From Candidatus Aminicenantota bacterium (GTDB lineage Bacteria > Acidobacteriota > Aminicenantia > UBA2199), in NCBI GenBank assembly GCA_018262835.1, contig JADFDP010000014.1:1-41029 (forward strand): 41,029 nucleotides of DNA. Reading direction: 5' to 3'. The notes beneath the pieces are model-generated. The model saw nothing but the letters and a program-made list of their open reading frames with translations, had not been told where the DNA came from and made no database searches. Made by a program: the position numbers and the translations under genes. Shown piece after piece: positions 1-7,794 of this stretch (position 1 is its first letter; every line of letters starts with the position of its first letter).

Positions 1-1331
1 TCTGCGGCTCATCATTCAAGAACAAGGGCGTGCGCCTGCTGCTCGACGCGGTGGTGGATTACCTGCCCTCGCCCATCGACCGCGGCATCGCCGTGGGCTG
101 CGATATCCACGACGCCGGCAAGGCGATCTCGCGCAAGCCGTCGGGCAAGGAGCCTTTCGCCGCCCTGGCCTTCAAGATCATCAACGACGCCTTCGTCGGC
201 CAGCAGACCTTCATCCGCGTCTACTCGGGGGAGCTGCCGGCCGGGAGCTACATCTATAACCCGGTCAAGGACAAGCGCGAACGCATCGGCCGCATCCTGC
301 GCATTCACGCCGACAGCCGCGTCGAGATCGAGTCGGTGGGCGCCGGCGACATCGCCGCCCTGATCGGCACCAAGTTCACCACCACCGGCGACACCCTGTG
401 CAGCGAAAAGGAGCCGATGCTGCTGGAGAACATCCATTACCCGGAGACGGTCATCGACCTGAAGATCGAGCCGCCGTCGGCCAAGGAACGCGACAAGCTG
501 TCGGCGGCCCTGCACAAGCTGTCCCTGGAAGACCCGTCCTTCAAGGTGCATTTCGACGACGAAACCGAGGAGACCGTGATCTCGGGCATGGGCGAGCTGC
601 ACCTGGAGATCATCGTCGACCGCCTGAAAACCGAGCACCGCGTCGACGTCCAGGTCGGCAAGCCGGCCGTGGCCTTCCGCGAAGCCATCACCCAGGAAGC
701 CGAAAGCAACTACAAGTTCAAGAAGCAGACCGGCGGCAAGGGCCAGTTCGCCCACATCGAAATGCGCATCGAGCCCAATCCCGGCTTGGGGTTGGAGTTC
801 CTGAACCACATCAAGGGCGGCAACATCCCCAAGGAGTTCATCCCGGCCATCGAAAAGGGCTTCCGCGCCTCCATGGAAAAGGGCCCTTACTCCGGCTACC
901 CCATGGTGGATGTCAAATTCGTCCTGCTCGACGGCAGCTTCCACGCCGTGGACTCCAGCGAGCAGGCCTTCAAGACCTGCGCCCAGCTGGCCATCAAGGA
1001 AGCCATAAAAAAAGCGGCACCGCACGTGCTGGAACCGATCATGAAGATCGAGGTCAATACCCCCGACGAGTATATGGGCGAGATCATCGGCGACATCAAC
1101 CGCCGCCGCGGCCGCATCGACAGCATGCGCCGTTTCCGCAAGGGCTCGCAGAAGATCAACGGCAGCATCCCGCTCATGGAGATGTTCGGCTACGCTTCGG
1201 TGCTGCGCACCGTTTCCAGCGGCCGGGCCAGCCACTCCATCGAATTTTTACAGTATTCGCCCCTGCCCAAGTCGATCGAGGAAAAGCTCCTGGAAGATCT
1301 GCGCGCGAAAAAGGCCGCCGAGAACCGATAA
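1..1331 (+). CDS. fusA: Elongation factor G, C-terminal part (5' end outside window)
   Basis: The frame is open from the window edge (first full codon at 3) and encodes about 442 residues, so the GTPase domain is mostly missing. The first residues read CGSSFKNKG, which matches the end of the EF-G G domain. They are followed by domain II, then domains III-V with GMGELHLEI, GQFAHIEM, GGNIPKEFIPAIEKGF, DGSFHAVDSSE and MGEIIGDINRRRGRI, and a C-terminal SGRASHSIEFLQYSPLP. EF-G drives tRNA/mRNA translocation on the ribosome and, with RRF, ribosome recycling. Many bacteria of this type carry more than one EF-G, and I cannot tell from this part whether it is the main copy or a paralog. The gene converges on accA, with 46 bases between the two stops. 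No internal start needs to be invoked; the GTG at 30 is simply a valine codon. Confidence 0.95.
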   Translation, partial: CGSSFKNKGVRLLLDAVVDYLPSPIDRGIAVGCDIHDAGKAISRKPSGKEPFAALAFKIINDAFVGQQTFIRVYSGELPAGSYIYNPVKDKRERIGRILRIHADSRVEIESVGAGDIAALIGTKFTTTGDTLCSEKEPMLLENIHYPETVIDLKIEPPSAKERDKLSAALHKLSLEDPSFKVHFDDETEETVISGMGELHLEIIVDRLKTEHRVDVQVGKPAVAFREAITQEAESNYKFKKQTGGKGQFAHIEMRIEPNPGLGLEFLNHIKGGNIPKEFIPAIEKGFRASMEKGPYSGYPMVDVKFVLLDGSFHAVDSSEQAFKTCAQLAIKEAIKKAAPHVLEPIMKIEVNTPDEYMGEIIGDINRRRGRIDSMRRFRKGSQKINGSIPLMEMFGYASVLRTVSSGRASHSIEFLQYSPLPKSIEEKLLEDLRAKKAAENR

Positions 1332-1377
1332 GCGGCTGCGGGCGCGGCCTGCCGGGCAGGGCAAAAGCGTTCGGCCT

Positions 1378-2199
1378 CTAGATCAGCTCGCTGAAGCCGT
1401 CGTCCAGGGTAAACGCGCCCAGGCGGCGGAATTTGTCATAACGGCGCTGCACCAGGGTCTCCGCGTCCAGAACCAGCAGTTCTTGCAAGGCTGCGGCGAT
1501 CGCCTTGCGGACGTGGCTCATGGTTTCGCCCGGATGCTCGTGCGCCCCCTCGCCGGGCTCGGCGACGATGCCGTCTATTACTCCCAGCTCTTTCAGGTCG
1601 ACGGCGCGCAGGCGCAGGGCTTCGGCCGCAGCCGGGGCTTTACCGGCGTCCTTCCAGAGGATGGAGGCGCAACCTTCCGGGGAGATGACCGAGTAGATGG
1701 CATTGGCCAGCATGTAGACGCGGTCGGCCACGCCGATGCCCAGGGCGCCGCCCGAGCCCCCTTCTCCCGTCACCAGCGCAACGATCGGAACCCGCAGCCC
1801 GGACATCTCGTACAGGTTCGTGGCGATGGCTTCGGCCTGGCCGCGCTCCTCGGCGCCGATGCCGGGGTAGGCGCCGGGAGTATCGATCAGGGTGATCACC
1901 GGCCGGCCGAAACGCTCGGCCTGCTTCATCAAACGCAGGGCCTTGCGATAGCCCTCGGGGTGGGCCATGCCGAAGTGGCGGCGGATGTTCTCCTTGACGT
2001 TGCGTCCCTTCTGGTGTCCCAGGATGGTCACCGGAATAGAATCGAAGAAGCCGATGCCGCCAATGATGGCCGGGTCGTCGGCGAAACGGCGGTCGCCGTG
2101 CAATTCCACGAAGTCGCGCACCAGGTACTCGATGAAATCCCGGCTGGTCGGACGCTTGGGGTGCCGGGCCAGCCTGACGACGTCAATGGCGGGTTTCAT
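1378..2199 (-). CDS. accA: Acetyl-CoA carboxylase carboxyltransferase subunit alpha
   Basis: AccA pairs with AccD to move the carboxyl group from carboxybiotin-BCCP to acetyl-CoA, giving malonyl-CoA for fatty acid synthesis in the cytoplasm. The 273-aa protein shows the crotonase-fold carboxyltransferase signatures [52 protein letters not shown] and [18 protein letters not shown] chose the ATG at 2199, preceded by AAAGGAG. Longer reading upstream would run through the accD 3' end and gives a proline/arginine-rich stretch unlike AccA. With this start the protein lacks part of the N-terminal helical region that makes E. coli AccA about 320 residues. It is the last gene of accB-accC-accD-accA, 52 bases after the accD stop. 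Confidence 0.95.
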   Translation of the reverse strand: MKPAIDVVRLARHPKRPTSRDFIEYLVRDFVELHGDRRFADDPAIIGGIGFFDSIPVTILGHQKGRNVKENIRRHFGMAHPEGYRKALRLMKQAERFGRPVITLIDTPGAYPGIGAEERGQAEAIATNLYEMSGLRVPIVALVTGEGGSGGALGIGVADRVYMLANAIYSVISPEGCASILWKDAGKAPAAAEALRLRAVDLKELGVIDGIVAEPGEGAHEHPGETMSHVRKAIAAALQELLVLDAETLVQRRYDKFRRLGAFTLDDGFSELI

Positions 2200-2251
2200 G
2201 ACCAGTTCATCTCCTTTGCCGGACGGACGGCTACCAGCGCGGCCGGGGCGT

Positions 2252-3061
2252 TCACTCGTCCCCGCGCCGGCGGACGGGATAGGGCCGGGTCCGGTGTATT
2301 TTAAGGATGGTGACCAGGGTGGCGCGCAGGTTCTTGCGCGGCACAACAATGTCCAGCATGCCCTTTTCCAGTAGGAACTCGGCGGTTTGGAAGCCCGGGG
2401 GGAGTTTCTGGCCTATGGTTTGCTGGATCACGCGCGGGCCGGCAAAGCCGATCAGCGCTCCGGTCTCTGCGATGCTGACGTCGCCGAGCATGGCAAAGGA
2501 GGCGGTGACGCCGCCGGTGGTGGGATCGGTGAGGACGGTGATCAGCGGCTGGCGCTTGCCGTGCAGCCGGCGGACGGCCGCAGCCGTCTTGGCCATCTGC
2601 ATCAGGGAGAGAATGCCTTCCTGCATGCGCGCTCCGCCCGAGCAGATGACCATCACCACCGGCAAACCCCGGTCAGCTGCGTACTCCAGCAGCCGGGCGA
2701 TCTTCTCCCCGACCACCGATCCCATCGACGCCATGATGAAGCCGGGATCCATGACCGCCAGGGCCACCGGCATGTCGCCGATCTCGGCGGTGCCGGTAAC
2801 CACCGCTTCCCAGCCGCTCGCCGTCCGCTCCGCCACGTCGAGCTTCTCCCGGTACTGGGGGAACCCCAACGGATCCAGGCTCTTCAGGTTGGCGAACAGG
2901 GAGCGGAACGTCCCCCGGTTGCAAAGCTGCTTGATCCAGCGGGGAGGATCAAGCCGGGAGTGGTGGCCGCAGCGCGAACAGACATAGTCGGCGCTCTTGA
3001 AGAACGAGATGAAATGGGTGGTTTGGCACTGCGGGCATTGGACAAACAGCCGGGTCAGCAT
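2252..3061 (-). CDS. accD: Acetyl-CoA carboxylase carboxyltransferase subunit beta
   Basis: The 269-aa beta subunit of the carboxyltransferase begins with the diagnostic zinc ribbon: Cys9-x2-Cys12 and Cys28-x2-Cys31. Next come [71 protein letters not shown] and [18 protein letters not shown], all typical of AccD. The zinc ribbon is a known feature of bacterial AccD and can bind nucleic acid in E. coli. The start at 3061 overlaps the accC stop in the sequence ATGCTGA, implying translational coupling. Reading further upstream would give an arginine-rich shadow of accC. Confidence 0.95.
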   Translation of the reverse strand: MLTRLFVQCPQCQTTHFISFFKSADYVCSRCGHHSRLDPPRWIKQLCNRGTFRSLFANLKSLDPLGFPQYREKLDVAERTASGWEAVVTGTAEIGDMPVALAVMDPGFIMASMGSVVGEKIARLLEYAADRGLPVVMVICSGGARMQEGILSLMQMAKTAAAVRRLHGKRQPLITVLTDPTTGGVTASFAMLGDVSIAETGALIGFAGPRVIQQTIGQKLPPGFQTAEFLLEKGMLDIVVPRKNLRATLVTILKIHRTRPYPVRRRGDE

Positions 3062-4419
3062 ACGCCTTCTCCATCGGCGGCCGTGATTTTTCTGATCAGA
3101 TCGGTCGTGTACATACCGCTGTGAAACTCCGGGTGCTGGATGATCTTTTGGTGGAAAGGAATGGTGGTCGCCACTCCCTCGATGATGAATTCTCCCAATG
3201 CCCGCTTCATCCTGGCGATGGCTTCCTTGCGCGTTTCGCCCCAGACCACCAGCTTGGCGATCAGCGAATCGTAGAAAGGCGGGATGGCATAGCCGGGATA
3301 GACCCCGGCGTCGACGCGCACGCCGGGGCCGCCGGGGACGATGTACTGACGCAGCGTCCCGGTCTGCGGCAGGAATCCCTTTTGCGGATCCTCGGCATTG
3401 ATGCGGCACTCGATGGCGTGTCCCGTCTTGCGGATCTCCGGCTGGCCCAGGGGCAGCTTGTCGCCGGCGGCCACCATGATCTGGCTTTTGACCAGGTCCA
3501 CGCCGGTGATCATCTCAGTGATCGGGTGCTCCACCTGGATGCGCGTGTTCATCTCGATAAAATAGTACTGGTTGGTCCGGCCATCGTAGATGAATTCGAT
3601 GGTGCCGACCGAGTCGTAGCGCACCGACCGGGCCGCCGCCACGGCGATCCGCCCCATGGCCTCGCGCGTGGATTCATCAAGCACGGGAGACGGGGCCTCC
3701 TCTAAAAGCTTCTGGTAGCGCCGCTGGATCGAGCAGTCACGCTCGAACAGGTGCACTGCCTGGCCGTGCTTGTCCCCCAAGACCTGGATCTCGATGTGCT
3801 TGGGGTCGCGGATGAATTTTTCCAGGTAGACGCCGGCCTCGCCGAACGCCTGCCTGGCTTCGTTGACCGCAGCGCTGAACGCATTCTCTAACTCCTTTTT
3901 CTCGTTGACGATCCGCATGCCGCGGCCGCCGCCTCCAGCCGTCGCTTTGATCACCACCGGGTAACCGATCTCGTCGGCCAGCGCCCGGGCAACGGCCGCC
4001 GACTCGAGCACTCCATCCGAACCGGGCACGGTCGGCACGCCGGCGTCCTTCATCAGTCTCTTGGCCGTGGCCTTGTCTCCCATCTTGCGAATTGCCTGCG
4101 GATTGGGGCCGATGAAAATGACATTGACGGCGCGGCAGGCTTCGGCAAAAAGGGCGTTTTCCGAAAGGAAGCCGTATCCGGGATGGATGGCGTCGGCACT
4201 GGTGGACTTGGCCGCCGCCAGGATGTTCTGATAAAAAAGGTAACTCTCGGAAAGGGGGGGCGGTCCGATGCAGACCGCCTGGTCGGCATAGCGAACAAAG
4301 AGGGCGTCGCGGTCAGCCTCGGAAAAGACGGCGACGGCTTTCATTCCCAGCTCATGGGCAGCGCGGATGATCCGCACGGCGATCTCCCCTCGGTTGGCGA
4401 TCAGAAGCTTGCGGATCAT
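3055..4419 (-). CDS. accC: Acetyl-CoA carboxylase, biotin carboxylase subunit
   Basis: The 454-aa ATP-grasp enzyme carboxylates the biotin on AccB using bicarbonate and ATP. Visible landmarks are the N-terminal IANRGEIAVRII (7-18), the glycine-rich loop KATAGGGGRGM (158-168), the bicarbonate/biotin region around FIEMNTRIQVEHPITE (287-302) and the C-terminal ECRINAEDPQKGFLP. Length is close to the usual 449. One substitution stands out: the segment usually read RRHQK is RRYQK (Tyr235). Propionyl-CoA carboxylases also vary at this site, so activity is still expected. The start at 4419 begins MIRKLLIANRGE and lies four bases after the accB stop, overlapping accD at its other end. Confidence 0.96.
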   Translation of the reverse strand: MIRKLLIANRGEIAVRIIRAAHELGMKAVAVFSEADRDALFVRYADQAVCIGPPPLSESYLFYQNILAAAKSTSADAIHPGYGFLSENALFAEACRAVNVIFIGPNPQAIRKMGDKATAKRLMKDAGVPTVPGSDGVLESAAVARALADEIGYPVVIKATAGGGGRGMRIVNEKKELENAFSAAVNEARQAFGEAGVYLEKFIRDPKHIEIQVLGDKHGQAVHLFERDCSIQRRYQKLLEEAPSPVLDESTREAMGRIAVAAARSVRYDSVGTIEFIYDGRTNQYYFIEMNTRIQVEHPITEMITGVDLVKSQIMVAAGDKLPLGQPEIRKTGHAIECRINAEDPQKGFLPQTGTLRQYIVPGGPGVRVDAGVYPGYAIPPFYDSLIAKLVVWGETRKEAIARMKRALGEFIIEGVATTIPFHQKIIQHPEFHSGMYTTDLIRKITAADGEGVC

Positions 4420-4423
4420 GCCG

Positions 4424-4900
4424 CTATTCCTGCTCCTCGATGCGAAAAAGGACCTGGCCGAATTCCACGGTGGTCTTGTTCTTGGCACAAACTTCACGCA
4501 CGACGCCGCGCACGGGGCTCTCGATCTCATTCATGATCTTCATGGCCTCTACGATGCACAACTTGTCGTTGACCTCAACGCGGTCCCCTTCCTCAACGAA
4601 AGGTTCAGCGTCGGGCGCCGGCGACCGGTAGAAGGTTCCGACCAGCGGTGCCTTCACCTCGTGTAAACCAGCCTCCTCCGGAACAGCCGCCGGGGCAATG
4701 GTCGTCTCATTTTCCCGGGCCGGGGCGATGGGAGCGACGGCTTCGTCAATGCCCAAAAGCGGCTGGCGGGGGAACGAGGCCACCTGAGATTCCTTCTTCA
4801 GCGTGACCTGGAATTTCCCATCCTTGACCGTCAGCTCGGTCAAGCCGTACTTCTTCAGCCATTCCAGCAAATGTTCAATATCCATGCACTTGCCTTTCAT
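4424..4900 (-). CDS. accB: Biotin carboxyl carrier protein of acetyl-CoA carboxylase
   Basis: The 158-aa carrier shuttles carboxybiotin between AccC and the AccAD carboxyltransferase. It has an N-terminal helix (MDIEHLLEWLKKYGL), a variable Pro/Ala-rich linker (about 40-78), and a C-terminal biotinyl domain with VEAMKIMNEIESPV, in which Lys121 is the biotinylation site. The thumb segment APLVGTFYRSPAPDAEPFV marks it as a BCCP rather than a lipoyl domain. I chose the ATG at 4900 because GGAGG lies just upstream (spacer of four). The ATG at 4885 (MDIEHLL) is an equally reasonable start with a weaker AAAGG. It is the first gene of the accBCDA operon; the 134 bases upstream hold its likely promoter. 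Confidence 0.94.
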   Translation of the reverse strand: MKGKCMDIEHLLEWLKKYGLTELTVKDGKFQVTLKKESQVASFPRQPLLGIDEAVAPIAPARENETTIAPAAVPEEAGLHEVKAPLVGTFYRSPAPDAEPFVEEGDRVEVNDKLCIVEAMKIMNEIESPVRGVVREVCAKNKTTVEFGQVLFRIEEQE

Positions 4901-5004
4901 CACGCCTCCTGAAGTCAACCACGGCCGGTGCTTATAACACGGGCGCCGCTCTTAACCTTACAACTATTTGAAGTGACTGAATCGCAACGAAGTTATCGGG
5001 CAAT

Positions 5005-5010
5005 ATTATA
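5005..5010 (-). promoter_or_regulatory. Possible -10 box for accBCDA
   Basis: A perfect TATAAT on the minus strand lies in the AT-rich stretch between the methyltransferase stop and accB. It would give a leader of about 100 bases. The hexamer 17 bases upstream (GTTTAT) is a poor -35, so this is a candidate only. I see no stem-loop or known riboswitch in the leader. Confidence 0.35.
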
Positions 5011-5052
5011 TACTATATCGCGCAGGAATAAACCCATATCGTTAATTTTTAC

Positions 5053-5643
5053 TTAATTTTTTTTGGCGGCCCCATTGCCCGCGTCCGGGTTCCATACCAC
5101 GACCGCCCGGCTGAAACGGATCCCGGGTTCTTCCAGAACCGCGAGGCCGGCTTGCTTCATCTTGCGGATCGACTCCAGGAACTCGCTTTGCGAAACATGC
5201 CATTTCGGCTCGACGATCAGAACCTTGCCCTGCGGCTTCAGCAGCGCCCTGATTTCATTAAATAAATTCAATTGCTCGGGCACTTCATGCAGCATATAGA
5301 AAACCAGGATAAAATCGCACTTTTCCGTCAACCCGATCCCTTCGGGCCGGCACAAATGGAGTTTGACGACATCGGCCATGGCGCTATCTTGGGTTTTTTT
5401 CCTTACGATGGCGAGCATCCCTTCCTGCAGGTCGGCCGCGATCACCGTGCCCGTTTTGCCGACCCGCCGGGCCATTTCCATGGTAAAAAAACCCGGCCCG
5501 CAGCCCAGGTCCAGGACGGTCATCCCTTCATTGACGTAGGGTCGCAGCATTTTTCTCGGATTCTGGACCAGCTTGCGAATATTGAAATCCAACGCTCCCG
5601 CCCGCTCGACCGGGCAAATGCTGTGCTTCTTTTCCGTGCTCAT
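5053..5643 (-). CDS. Class I SAM-dependent methyltransferase
   Basis: The 196-aa protein has motif I VLDLGCGPGFFTMEMA (43-58), the acidic adenosine-binding segment TVIAADLQEGML, motif II around KCDFILVFYMLHEVPE and motif III LLKPQGKVLIVEP. This is a typical Methyltransf_11/UbiE-like Rossmann fold. The substrate cannot be read from the sequence. The C-terminal half has no extra domain. The ATG at 5643 overlaps the stop of the upstream membrane-protein gene as ATGA, so the two are translationally coupled and probably work together or are at least made together. Downstream the strand is AT-rich up to accB. Confidence 0.85.
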   Translation of the reverse strand: MSTEKKHSICPVERAGALDFNIRKLVQNPRKMLRPYVNEGMTVLDLGCGPGFFTMEMARRVGKTGTVIAADLQEGMLAIVRKKTQDSAMADVVKLHLCRPEGIGLTEKCDFILVFYMLHEVPEQLNLFNEIRALLKPQGKVLIVEPKWHVSQSEFLESIRKMKQAGLAVLEEPGIRFSRAVVVWNPDAGNGAAKKN

Positions 5644-6395
5644 TTTTTCTCTGCGGCCAGGCGGAAAAGCCGCAGCGCAAACAGGGCCATCCAGGCCATG
5701 GCCAGCAGCCCGCCGGGCATGGCCAGCGCCACGGCGAATTTGTCCGCGCCGGCGATGAAGGTGACCAGGACGAAATAGACGAGGAGGAGCAGGTTGCCGG
5801 CGATGCCGAGAACCGCGGTCGCCTTGCTGAAGACCTTTTCCGGGAACATCGCCCAGGACATCATCAGGCCGGCAAAGGTCGGCAGCAAGAAGGCCAGCAG
5901 GGCACCGGCGCTGCCGTGCGCTCCCCTGGCCAGCAGGGCCTCGCCCGCGGCGGCTATCATCGGTTTGTCCGCGGCAGCCGCTGCGGCGTACTTGTGGCTG
6001 AGGTCGAGCATGGGCAAGGCGGCGTTGCCGGCGATGAACAGCGTGGTGCCAGCGATGAAAAATATCAGCGCCAGGCCGGCCCAGGAGCGGTTCGCCTTGC
6101 GCAGGGCAGCATATAGCGCCCAATAAACCGGCAATAAAACGATCTGGACGACCAGGTTCAGCAGATCATGGTTATAGAGCCCAAGCAGCCAGTTCTCGTT
6201 GAACTGCTGCAGGCGTCCCGCTGCGGTCGCCGGGATCCTGGAAATGTCGCCGCCCAACATGTTGCTGATGGCGATATCCAGCACCAGAAGCACCAACGCC
6301 ACTACTGTGGCCGCGCCTCCCCAGAAATAGACCCTGCGCCACTTGGCCTGCGGATCCAGATCTTCACCCGCTCGCATCGTTTCATTCACGGACAT
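5640..6395 (-). CDS. Multi-pass membrane protein (DUF4386-like)
   Basis: The 251-aa hydrophobic protein has about six predicted membrane segments: residues ~24-46, 78-98, 104-126, 165-185, 190-215 and 223-245. A short charged N-terminus (SVNETMRAGEDLDPQAKWRR) precedes the first helix, and a KK tail ends the protein. The pattern resembles the uncharacterised DUF4386-type membrane proteins; that family call is from general appearance, not a search. The ATG at 6395 has AAAGGAGG upstream. It is the first gene of a two-gene unit with the methyltransferase at 5053-5643, overlapping it by four bases. Confidence 0.75.
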   Translation of the reverse strand: MSVNETMRAGEDLDPQAKWRRVYFWGGAATVVALVLLVLDIAISNMLGGDISRIPATAAGRLQQFNENWLLGLYNHDLLNLVVQIVLLPVYWALYAALRKANRSWAGLALIFFIAGTTLFIAGNAALPMLDLSHKYAAAAAADKPMIAAAGEALLARGAHGSAGALLAFLLPTFAGLMMSWAMFPEKVFSKATAVLGIAGNLLLLVYFVLVTFIAGADKFAVALAMPGGLLAMAWMALFALRLFRLAAEKK

Positions 6396-6449
6396 GCATC
6401 CTCCTTTTCATCATCGGGACCATTGAGCAGTGAATTATCTTTTCCGGTC

Positions 6450-6455
6450 ATTATA
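6450..6455 (-). promoter_or_regulatory. Extended -10 promoter for the 6395-5053 unit
   Basis: TGCTATAAT on the minus strand gives an extended -10 with a perfect hexamer, 55 bases before the ATG. There is no convincing -35 at 17 bases, which is tolerated when the TGn extension is present. The same TGC-TATAAT form is seen before purB at 16304. Confidence 0.5.
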
Positions 6456-6481
6456 GCAGAATGGACCGGCGGCGGCACTCC

Positions 6482-7291
6482 TTACTTTTTCGCCGCGACC
6501 TTGATGCTGGCGATAGCGCCGAGCGCCGCCTTGATCTCCTCGCGCGACAATGTCTTCGCTTCCTCGGGGAAGTCGGCCCACAGGTCGACCGGGACGCGAT
6601 CCTCGGCGACGATCTCCACCTGGCCAAACCCGGCCTTGCCGATGGCGTCCAGGTAGTCAGCGCGCTTCAGGGCGCCGCCGATGCAGCCGGTGTAGGCGGC
6701 GACCGATTCCTTCACCCGCTCGGGGAGCTCGCCGTCGAGCACGATGTCGGAGACCATCATGCGGCCGCCGGGCCTCAGCACGCGATAGACTTCGCGGAAG
6801 ACCCGCTCCTTGTCGGGGGAGAGGTTGATGACGCAGTTGGAGATGACGGCATCGACCGTGCCGTCCTCCAGCGGCAGGTTCTCGATCTCGCCCTGGCGGA
6901 ACTCGACGTTCTTCAGGCCGCTCTTTTCGGCGTTCTCGCGGGCCAGGCGGATCATCTCCTCGGTCATGTCCACGCCGATCACCCGCCCCTGCGGCCCCAC
7001 CTTGCGGGCGGCCAGAAAGCAGTCGATGCCGCCGCCCGAGCCCAGGTCGAGCACCGTCTCGCCGGCGTTCAACGATGCCAGGGCCACGGGGTTGCCGCAG
7101 CCCAGGCCCAGGTTGGCCCCCTCAGGGATCGAAGCCAGCTCTTTAATCGAGTAGCCGACCCCAGTGCTCAGTTCTTCGGCAGTTGGGACCGCTCCGCAGC
7201 AGCCCGCCTTGGCGGATCCGCAGCATGAGCCCGACGATTCGGCGATCTGGCCGTACTTCTTCTTGACTTCCCTTTGTATGTCCTTTTTCAT
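6482..7291 (-). CDS. arsM: Arsenite methyltransferase
   Basis: The 269-aa enzyme transfers methyl groups from SAM to As(III), giving methylated and volatile arsenicals in the cytoplasm. The SAM site is VLDLGSGGGIDCFLAA (80-95) with IGVDMTEEM as the acidic loop. The three arsenic-ligand cysteines expected for ArsM are present: Cys65 (LGLGCGNP), Cys153 (SNCVINLS) and Cys203 (YTGCIGGA). The N-terminus carries two Cys-Cys pairs (23-24 and 31-32), common in bacterial ArsM. The ATG at 7291 has AGGAGG upstream. It lies 68 bases after the small AbrB-like gene at 7360-7620 and most likely shares its promoter. Confidence 0.93.
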   Translation of the reverse strand: MKKDIQREVKKKYGQIAESSGSCCGSAKAGCCGAVPTAEELSTGVGYSIKELASIPEGANLGLGCGNPVALASLNAGETVLDLGSGGGIDCFLAARKVGPQGRVIGVDMTEEMIRLARENAEKSGLKNVEFRQGEIENLPLEDGTVDAVISNCVINLSPDKERVFREVYRVLRPGGRMMVSDIVLDGELPERVKESVAAYTGCIGGALKRADYLDAIGKAGFGQVEIVAEDRVPVDLWADFPEEAKTLSREEIKAALGAIASIKVAAKK

Positions 7292-7359
7292 GTTGGCAAC
7301 CTCCTGTTTATTTCCACTTTTTTCATGATGCCCGATCCGACTCGGCCGGCGGCCGGAAG

Positions 7360-7620
7360 CTACCCCTGGACCAGGCCGGCCATTACCGGACCCAGCTTGT
7401 CCTTGACCAGGCCGGCGAGTTCGTCGGCCTTGATCAGGGTCAGGCAGCAGAACACACCGTCCTTTTCCCAGGCGACCAGGGCCAGCTTGTCGCCCGCCTG
7501 GATGCCCGCCCGTTCGCGGATCTCCTTGGGCAGGATCATCTGCCCGCGCTCGTCCACGCTCACCAGCGACGTCACCTGGCAGCAGCTGCCGCCCGTTCCG
7601 CCTTCCTTTTTCTTGGTCAT
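7360..7620 (-). CDS. AbrB/MazE-like small protein with two Cys-Cys pairs
   Basis: The 86-aa protein has a swapped-hairpin AbrB-type DNA-binding core: SLVSVDERGQMILPKEIRER (18-37) followed by AGIQAGDKLALVAWEKDG. Such proteins are dimeric transcription regulators. Unusually, one Cys-Cys pair sits just before the domain (13-14) and a second within it (58-59, FCCLTLIK). It resembles small AbrB-fold proteins annotated from memory as HgcAB-associated (HgcC), but no hgcA or hgcB is in this window. Its place directly before arsM and behind a palindrome suggests a regulator of arsenic or metal response; that is inference. The ATG at 7620 has a GGAG 9 bases upstream. Confidence 0.8.
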   Translation of the reverse strand: MTKKKEGGTGGSCCQVTSLVSVDERGQMILPKEIRERAGIQAGDKLALVAWEKDGVFCCLTLIKADELAGLVKDKLGPVMAGLVQG

Positions 7621-7635
7621 CGGCGCTTCTCCATT

Positions 7636-7651
7636 AACTGATTAATCAGTT
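7636..7651. promoter_or_regulatory. 16-bp perfect palindrome, candidate operator
   Basis: AACTGATTAATCAGTT is a perfect inverted repeat lying just downstream of the expected transcription start and 16 bases before the ATG at 7620. Extra half-sites with the core CTGAT or ATCAG lie next to it (7656-7660 and 7665-7669). A repressor bound here would block transcription of the AbrB-arsM pair. The binding protein is not known; the AbrB-like product or an ArsR-type protein encoded elsewhere are candidates. Confidence 0.55.
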
Positions 7652-7670
7652 TAATCTGATATTGCTGATT

Positions 7671-7699
7671 ATTATAATATCGAATTCCCGTTTTGTCAA
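7671..7699 (-). promoter_or_regulatory. Consensus sigma-70 promoter for the AbrB-arsM operon
   Basis: On the minus strand TTGACA (7694-7699) and TATAAT (7671-7676) are both perfect and are spaced by exactly 17 bases. The start of transcription should fall near 7664. So strong a promoter normally needs a repressor, which fits the palindrome just downstream. Confidence 0.8.
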
Positions 7700-7794
7700 C
7701 AATAAATATAGGAGTTAAAATTATCAGGCAACCGATCTTCAAGATCCCAATATCGAGACCGCCCCAAATCCAACGTGATTCCAACCGTTTTATT

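Noticed and set aside
12-1235. 407-codon frame antisense to the EF-G gene
   Set aside because: It lies fully within a well-conserved EF-G sequence and is Leu/Asp/Val/His-rich shadow coding.
1332-1377. Intrinsic terminator between EF-G and accA
   Set aside because: CCTGC/GCAGG can pair with a three-base loop, but there is no T-run on either strand.
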